From positions 372,001-436,000 of the forward strand of contig NZ_CP059206.1 of assembly GCF_014252015.1 (NCBI RefSeq): a stretch of 64,000 nt of DNA, in the 5' to 3' direction. Below are positions 58,983 through 64,000 of the stretch, in pieces. Under the pieces are notes generated by a model, which saw nothing but the letters and a program-made list of their open reading frames with translations, made no database searches and was not told where the DNA came from. The stretch is from Blattabacterium cuenoti (GTDB taxonomy: Bacteria; Bacteroidota; Bacteroidia; Flavobacteriales; Blattabacteriaceae). Numbering within the stretch: position 1 is the first letter of the stretch; the number at the start of each line of letters is the position of its first letter. The translations under genes and the position numbers were made by a program.

Positions 58983-59490
58983 AATTACAATTTTTATTTT
59001 TTTTATGAAAAGTTTTGATATCTTTATCAAATAAATACAATCCTCCTTTATCTTCTCCTATTAAATCTATTTTGTCTAAAATCATTTTACTTAAAGCTTC
59101 TTCTTCTATTTGTTCTTTAATATACCACTGCAAAAAATTATATGTAAAATAATCTTTCTCTTGCAAAGAGATTTCTACTAAAAAATTTATCTCCTTAGAG
59201 ATTTCTTTTTCATGTTCAAATAGGTTTTTAAATAGTTCTTTAAGAGAAATATATGTTATATTATGAATTGATATTTTGTTTAAAATAACATTCCCACCTC
59301 TTTTATTAATGTACCTAATTAACTTTAACATATGTATTCTTTCTTCATTAGAATGATCATATAAAAACTCACATATACCCTCATAACCTTTTTTTTCAAC
59401 CCAAGATGCCATAGATAAATATAATTGAGAAGATTCTGATTCTCTATTTAACTGTTTTACTAACTCTGTTTGTATTTTTTCACTGAGCAT
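58975..59490 (-). CDS. ftn: Non-heme ferritin
   Basis: 171 residues, a four-helix ferritin: LNRESESSQLYLSMASWVEKKGYEGICEFLYDHSNEERIHM holds the ferroxidase Glu/His ligands (about 17-57), with QWYIKEQIEEEALS (about 125-138) as the second helix pair. It stores iron in the cytosol and detoxifies ferrous iron. The tail KNKNCNCG ends in two cysteines, uncommon in ferritins. It lies between dapA and bamD and overlaps the latter by 8 nt. Confidence 0.93.
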   Translation of the reverse strand: MLSEKIQTELVKQLNRESESSQLYLSMASWVEKKGYEGICEFLYDHSNEERIHMLKLIRYINKRGGNVILNKISIHNITYISLKELFKNLFEHEKEISKEINFLVEISLQEKDYFTYNFLQWYIKEQIEEEALSKMILDKIDLIGEDKGGLYLFDKDIKTFHKKNKNCNCG

Positions 59491-59503
59491 ATTTTTATTA
59501 TGA

Positions 59504-60385
59504 TTATTTAATTTTATTTAGTGAATGTAACATCTTTTCTCTTAAAGATGGAGTTCCAATTAATAAAGGTAACCTTACATATGGATCACATATTCCTATT
59601 ATACTTAAAAATGTTTTGATTCCTGTAGGATTTCCTTCCTCATAAATAAGATCTATTATTTCAATAATATTATAAAAAATAGAAAAAGCTTTTTTTATAT
59701 TATTTTTTCTTGCTAAGGATATCATATCAGAAATCTGATTAGGAAAACCTTGAGCTATTACAGAAATTACACCTTCTCCTCCTCCTAATACAACGGGTAA
59801 AGTAATAAAATCATCCCCTGATATCAGGTTAAAATATTCTGGTTTATGTTGCAATATTTTATAAGATTGTAAAACATTTCCAGAAGCCTCTTTTATTCCT
59901 ATTATATTTTTGAAATCAAAAGCTAAACGTAAAACAGTATCCGGCATAATATTAGATCCTGTTCTTTTGGGAACATTATAAAGGATTATATCTGCTTCTG
60001 TACAATTTACAATTGATTTAAAATGTTGATATATTCCTTCTTGAGAAGGTCTATTATAATAAGGGGATACTGAAAGAATAGCATAAAAATCCGATAAGTT
60101 TTTTATGCTATTTATTTTTTTTACAATATCTTTCGTATTATTTCCTCCTATTCCTAATATTAAAGGAAGTTGTTTATAGTTAGCACTCTGAATGCATTTT
60201 ACGACATCATGTTTCTCTTCCTCTTTTAAGGTTGCTGTTTCCGCTGTTGTCCCCAATGCAACTAGATAATCAACATTATTATCCGTAACATATTTTACAA
60301 GTTTTTCAAGTCCATTAAAATCAATATATCCATTTCTTTTAAAAGGAGTAACCAACGCTACACCTGTTCCATATAATTTTTTCAT
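59504..60385 (-). CDS. dapA: 4-Hydroxy-tetrahydrodipicolinate synthase
   Basis: 293 residues. GTTAETATL (about 45-53), YYNRPSQEGIYQHF, YNVPKRTG (Tyr136), GIKEASG (Schiff-base Lys165) and SGDDF identify DapA. It condenses pyruvate with aspartate semialdehyde, entering lysine and diaminopimelate synthesis, which fits active peptidoglycan assembly by PBP1A. It starts divergently upstream of nothing on its own strand; the 122-nt gap beyond it leads to the RRM gene. Confidence 0.95.
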   Translation of the reverse strand: MKKLYGTGVALVTPFKRNGYIDFNGLEKLVKYVTDNNVDYLVALGTTAETATLKEEEKHDVVKCIQSANYKQLPLILGIGGNNTKDIVKKINSIKNLSDFYAILSVSPYYNRPSQEGIYQHFKSIVNCTEADIILYNVPKRTGSNIMPDTVLRLAFDFKNIIGIKEASGNVLQSYKILQHKPEYFNLISGDDFITLPVVLGGGEGVISVIAQGFPNQISDMISLARKNNIKKAFSIFYNIIEIIDLIYEEGNPTGIKTFLSIIGICDPYVRLPLLIGTPSLREKMLHSLNKIK

Positions 60386-60507
60386 AAATTCGTTTACTAC
60401 ATTTTATATATGATAAATATTATTTTTTTTCATGTTTATATATATTTCATCATTTTTGCAAAAAAAAAAACAGATGTAAGCGCACATAAATTCGGAATTA
60501 TTTATAA

Positions 60508-60780
60508 TTAATAATCTTTTCTTGCTCTTGGTCTAGCTGCAGATACAATAATGTTTCTTCCCATGAACTCTGTTCCATTTAATTTTTCTATAGCTTGTTT
60601 AGCATTTTCTTCATTAGACATCTCTATGAATCCAAATCCTTTACTTCTTTTACTTGATGTAGTTTCGTCAAAAATTATCTTGACATGAGTAACCTCTCCT
60701 ATAGACTCAAAATATTTTCTTAATTCTTGTTCTGTCATATCATAAGATAAATTACCTACGTATAGTTTCGTATTGTCCAT
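60508..60780 (-). CDS. RRM-type RNA-binding protein
   Basis: Start at ATG 60780 (MDNTKLYVGNLSYDMTEQEL), 90 residues. A single RRM: RNP2 LYVGNLS (about 6-12), RNP1 KGFGFIEM (about 44-51), IEKLNGTEFMGRNIIVSAARPR, then a short basic tail. Such small glycine-poor RRM proteins are common in Bacteroidetes and cyanobacteria, where they may act as RNA chaperones; targets are unknown. The longer frame up to 60843 adds an unlikely hydrophobic leader. Confidence 0.92.
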   Translation of the reverse strand: MDNTKLYVGNLSYDMTEQELRKYFESIGEVTHVKIIFDETTSSKRSKGFGFIEMSNEENAKQAIEKLNGTEFMGRNIIVSAARPRARKDY

Positions 60781-60982
60781 ATTAAAAATAAATTGTTTTA
60801 AAAGCAAATTTAGAGAAATATTTCTTCTAAAAAAGAAAAACATATTACTTAAACTAAAAGCAGTTTAAATAAATAATGAATTCTTTTATTATTGTAAACA
60901 AGTTAAAAAAAACTTGGAAAAATTTTCCAATTTTTTGTATTAAATTACAAAATTTTTTTAATTCTCATAAAGAACACCTTTA

Positions 60983-62155
60983 ATGAATAATTTTTCTATT
61001 ATATCATCATTATTGGATAATGATTTTTATAAATTTACAATGCAAAATGCCATTATTAAATTATTTCCATTAGCAAAAGCTAAATATGAATTTATAAATA
61101 GAGGTAAACACACTTTTCCTAAAAACTTTGCTCACATTTTGAAAGAAAACTTAAATAAAATGGCTTATTTAAAACTATCAAGTGCAGAAAGAATTTATTT
61201 AGAAAAAAATTGTCCTTATTTAGATTCTTCTTATTTAGATTTTCTAAAAAAATACCAATATAATCCAAAAGAAGTAAACATTTTTCAAAAAGGAGAAAAT
61301 ATACAAATGCAGATAGAAGGATTATGGAGTAGTACTATATTATGGGAAGTACCTCTCATGGCTATTATATCCGAATTATATTATAAATTAACAGGAGCGA
61401 AAAAAATATCAGAAAAAAAAATAACAAGTATAACAAAAGAAAAATTAAAAGAATATAAAAAATTACATGTTAAGATTGGAGAATATGGAACAAGAAGAAG
61501 ATTTTCTTATAAAGTACACAAACTGGTATTAAAAACATTAAAAGAAGAAGGAGAGCCTTTTTTTATAGGAAGCAGTAATGTTCATCTTTCTCATATATTT
61601 TCTATAAAACCAATAGGAACTCAAGGACATGAATGGATAATGTTTCATGCTGCAAAATATGGATTTAACATAGCAGATCGTATAGCTATGGAAAACTGGC
61701 TTAATATTTATCGAGGTAATTTAGAAATAGCTTTATCTGATACATATACTACACCCATCTTTTTAAAAAATTTTAATAAAAAACTTTCAAATATTTTTAA
61801 AGGTATAAGACATGATAGTGGAGATCCTATTTTTTTTGCTAAAGAGGCTATAAAACATTATAAAAAATTTAAAATAAATCCTATAAGAAAAAAAATTATA
61901 TTTTCTGATAATCTTGATCCATATAAAGTCGCTTATATTTCTTCTTTTTGTAAAAATAAAATAAATGCTTGTTTCGGAATCGGAACTAATTTCACTAATG
62001 ATGTAGGTTTTCCTTCTATGAACATAGTTATAAAAATGGTAAAAGCCTTTCCCAAAAAAAAATGGATATCAGTGGTAAAACTTTCTAATGTTAAAGAAAA
62101 ATCTACTGGAAAAAAAAATATGATTCTTTTAGCAAAAAAAATCCTTCACATATAA
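60983..62155 (+). CDS. pncB: Nicotinate phosphoribosyltransferase
   Basis: 390 residues. LLDNDFYKFTMQNAI (about 8-22), YEFINRGKHTFP, the phosphorylated-His region SSNVHLSHIFSIKPIGTQGHEW (about 197-218), DTYTTPIFLKNF, GIRHDSGDP and GIGTNFTNDVG match PncB. It makes nicotinate mononucleotide from nicotinate, an NAD salvage step that implies uptake of the vitamin from the host. A 139-nt gap separates it from the previous, divergent RRM gene. Confidence 0.95.
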   Translation: MNNFSIISSLLDNDFYKFTMQNAIIKLFPLAKAKYEFINRGKHTFPKNFAHILKENLNKMAYLKLSSAERIYLEKNCPYLDSSYLDFLKKYQYNPKEVNIFQKGENIQMQIEGLWSSTILWEVPLMAIISELYYKLTGAKKISEKKITSITKEKLKEYKKLHVKIGEYGTRRRFSYKVHKLVLKTLKEEGEPFFIGSSNVHLSHIFSIKPIGTQGHEWIMFHAAKYGFNIADRIAMENWLNIYRGNLEIALSDTYTTPIFLKNFNKKLSNIFKGIRHDSGDPIFFAKEAIKHYKKFKINPIRKKIIFSDNLDPYKVAYISSFCKNKINACFGIGTNFTNDVGFPSMNIVIKMVKAFPKKKWISVVKLSNVKEKSTGKKNMILLAKKILHI

Positions 62156-62230
62156 AAGATAATTTTATTCATGACATAATGACATTTTATATTTTTATTG
62201 TATATATATGTATATGTAAAAAATACAAAT

Positions 62231-63580
62231 ATGAAAAAAAAAATTTTTTATATTGAAAATTATGGTTGTCAAATGAACATATCAGATAGTGATCTTATTA
62301 CTTCTATTTTATTAAATAATGGTTTTATTTTATCTGAAAACTTAGATCAAGCAAACATAATTTTATTAAATTCTTGTTCTATTCGAGAAAAAGCAGAATT
62401 AACTTTAAAAAAAAAATTGGAACAATTAAAATTTTTAAAAAAAAATAAAAAAATTTTGATTGGAATTATAGGATGTTTTTCAACAATAATCAAAAATTTC
62501 TTTTTACAAGAAAAAATGGTAGATTTTTTTGTAAATCCTGATTCTTATAGAGAAATACCTAATTTTATTTATTATTCTATAAAGGGAAAACAGTATTATC
62601 ATACTCCTAACAAAAATGAAACTTATTCGGATATTAGTTTTGCAAAAACAAAACAAAATAATAATAAAATAACAACTTTTTTAAGCATAACAAGAGGTTG
62701 CAATAATATGTGTACATTTTGTATCGTTCCTTTTACTAGAGGAAGAGAAAGAAGTAGTGATCCATATTCCATAATTAAGGAATCTAAACATTTATATCAG
62801 AATGGATATAAAGAAATAACTCTATTAGGACAAAATGTAGATTCTTATCTATGGAAAGAAGAAAAAGAAAGTATGATACAAAATAGAGAAAATATTGTAG
62901 ATTTTTCCAAACTTTTAGATCTCTTAGCTCAAGAAATTCCCCTGATGAGAATTAGATTTTCTACATCTAATCCTCATGATATGTCCAGTAAGGTATTAGA
63001 AGTTATTTCTAAACATGAAAATATATGTAAACACATACATTTACCTGTTCAATCTGGTAGCAACAAAATATTAAAATTAATGAACAGAAAATATACACGA
63101 GAAAAATATCTTTTTCTGATTAGAAAAATTAGAAATATTATACCTAATTGTTCTATATCTCATGATATTATGACTGGATTTTGTAATGAAAATGAAAAAG
63201 ATCATCAAGAAACTATAAGTTTAATGAATGAAATTAAATATAATTATGGATATATGTTTTCTTATTCACCTAGACCTGGAACTTATGCATATAGAAAATT
63301 AGAAGATAATGTTCCTAAACATATAAAAAAAAGACGATTAAAAGAAATTATTGATTTACAAATCAAACATTCATTTTATAGAATGCAAGAGCATTTGGGA
63401 AATGTAGAAGAAGTATTAATTGAGGGTGAATCAAAAAAAAATAAACAATATTGGTACGGAAGAAATACACAAAATCTAATTGTAGTTTTTCCTAAAAAAA
63501 GCCTAAATATAGGAGATTTAGCTAATGTAGAAATAATAGATACCACATCTGCAACTTTAATAGGAAGAATTTGTAAATAA
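62231..63580 (+). CDS. miaB: tRNA-2-methylthio-N6-dimethylallyladenosine synthase MiaB
   Basis: Start at ATG 62231 (MKKKIFYIENYGCQMN), 449 residues. UPF0004 domain with cysteines in NYGCQMN, NSCSIREKAE and GCF; radical-SAM cluster motif CNNMCTFCIVPFTRGRERS (about 157-175); GQNVDSY, HLPVQSGSNKIL; and a C-terminal TRAM domain (about 380-445). It thiomethylates A37 of tRNAs reading U-starting codons. It is 11 nt before the sigma-54 activator. Confidence 0.96.
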   Translation: MKKKIFYIENYGCQMNISDSDLITSILLNNGFILSENLDQANIILLNSCSIREKAELTLKKKLEQLKFLKKNKKILIGIIGCFSTIIKNFFLQEKMVDFFVNPDSYREIPNFIYYSIKGKQYYHTPNKNETYSDISFAKTKQNNNKITTFLSITRGCNNMCTFCIVPFTRGRERSSDPYSIIKESKHLYQNGYKEITLLGQNVDSYLWKEEKESMIQNRENIVDFSKLLDLLAQEIPLMRIRFSTSNPHDMSSKVLEVISKHENICKHIHLPVQSGSNKILKLMNRKYTREKYLFLIRKIRNIIPNCSISHDIMTGFCNENEKDHQETISLMNEIKYNYGYMFSYSPRPGTYAYRKLEDNVPKHIKKRRLKEIIDLQIKHSFYRMQEHLGNVEEVLIEGESKKNKQYWYGRNTQNLIVVFPKKSLNIGDLANVEIIDTTSATLIGRICK

Positions 63581-63591
63581 TGTAAAAAAAC

Positions 63592-64000
63592 ATGGAATCC
63601 GTTTCTATCCAAAATATAAAACAAAAGTTTGGGATCATTGGATATGATTATGCTTTGCATAGAGCCTTAGAAAAGGCTATACAAGTTGCTCCTACTGATA
63701 TTTCTGTGCTAGTTCTTGGAGAAAGCGGAGTAGGAAAAGAATTTATACCAAAAATTATTCATCAATATTCTTCTAGAAAACATCATGCTTATATTGCCGT
63801 AAATTGTGGAGCTATTCCAGAAGGAACAATTGATAGTGAACTTTTTGGACACGAAAAGGGGTCTTTTACAGGAGCCACAAGCATGCGGAAAGGATATTTT
63901 GAAGGTTCTAATGGAGGAACTATTTTTTTAGATGAAGTAGGAGAACTTCCTTTAACTACACAAGTACGTCTTCTTAGAATATTGGAGTCTGGAGAATTTA
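63592..64000 (+). CDS. Sigma-54 interaction-domain activator, N-terminal part (cut by window edge)
   Basis: From ATG 63592, 136 codons are open to the window end. The AAA+ domain starts almost at once: Walker A GESGVGKE (about 43-50), VNCGAIPEG, the sigma-54 contact loop GSFTGA (about 90-95, Ser for the usual Ala), and Walker B GGTIFLDEVGE (about 108-118). There is no receiver, GAF or PAS domain, so it resembles PspF-like activators without a sensory module. It would remodel RNA polymerase-sigma-54; a HTH domain may follow outside the window. In flavobacteria this gene also follows miaB. Confidence 0.92.
   Translation, partial: MESVSIQNIKQKFGIIGYDYALHRALEKAIQVAPTDISVLVLGESGVGKEFIPKIIHQYSSRKHHAYIAVNCGAIPEGTIDSELFGHEKGSFTGATSMRKGYFEGSNGGTIFLDEVGELPLTTQVRLLRILESGEF

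Overview
The window is a gene-dense, very AT-rich bacterial chromosome segment. By eye it is about three-quarters A+T. Almost every open frame is a recognisable housekeeping gene, gaps are short, and there are no transposons, phage genes or CRISPR. Several traits place it in the Bacteroidetes/Flavobacteriia: the merged str-S10-spc-alpha ribosomal block led by rpsL-rpsG-fusA, the C-minus L36, the flavobacterial short RpoZ next to BamD, the stand-alone glycogen-synthase-like N-terminal protein beside glmS, NhaD, and the men cluster with an embedded metallo-hydrolase. Strong reduction, poly(A) tracts, gene overlaps and a sulfur-assimilation/cysteine cluster fit an insect endosymbiont of the Blattabacterium type. 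That genus assignment is an inference, not a proof.

Layout. 1-1.3 kb (minus): start of glmS and the glycogen-synthase-like protein. 1.4-8.4 kb: rnr, coaD, a RicT/PSP1 protein, a class A penicillin-binding protein and a short serA. 8.4-11.9 kb (minus): cysJ (broken by a frameshift at a 14-A tract), cysK and cysE. A 0.45 kb gap is followed by icd. 13.6-18.1 kb (minus): menE-menC-hydrolase-menA-menB. 18.2-19.8 kb: an unknown membrane protein convergent with nhaD. 19.9-38.5 kb (minus): eno and the long ribosomal block up to rpsL, then map. 38.5-42.4 kb (minus): gpmI, tsf, rpsB, rpsI, rplM. 42.6 kb: dnaK. 44.6-48.4 kb (minus): psd, cdsA, ftsH, rsfS. 48.6-55.8 kb: birA, yidC, pyrG, the SRP RNA, clpX, obg, adk. 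55.9-60.8 kb: lpd, a transaldolase, rpoZ, bamD, ferritin, dapA and an RRM protein. 61-64 kb: pncB, miaB and the start of a sigma-54 activator.

Functional picture. Serine made through SerA can feed CysE and CysK, with sulfide supplied by sulfite reductase (CysJ is its flavoprotein). Menaquinone synthesis, lower glycolysis (GpmI, Eno), envelope building (PBP1A, BamD, YidC, SecY, Psd, CdsA), proteostasis (DnaK, FtsH, ClpX) and translation make up the rest.

The most interesting points are: (1) the poly(A) frameshift in cysJ; (2) a perfect 46-bp tandem duplication that gives birA and yidC separate 3' ends; (3) a perfect 46-nt inverted repeat linking the rnr/coaD gap to the coaD coding region; (4) a sigma-54-like promoter before dnaK together with a regulator-less sigma-54 activator; (5) trimmed or missing ribosomal proteins (no L30, short L24 and L18). 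I found no clear novel multi-gene system. No tRNA or rRNA gene was seen.
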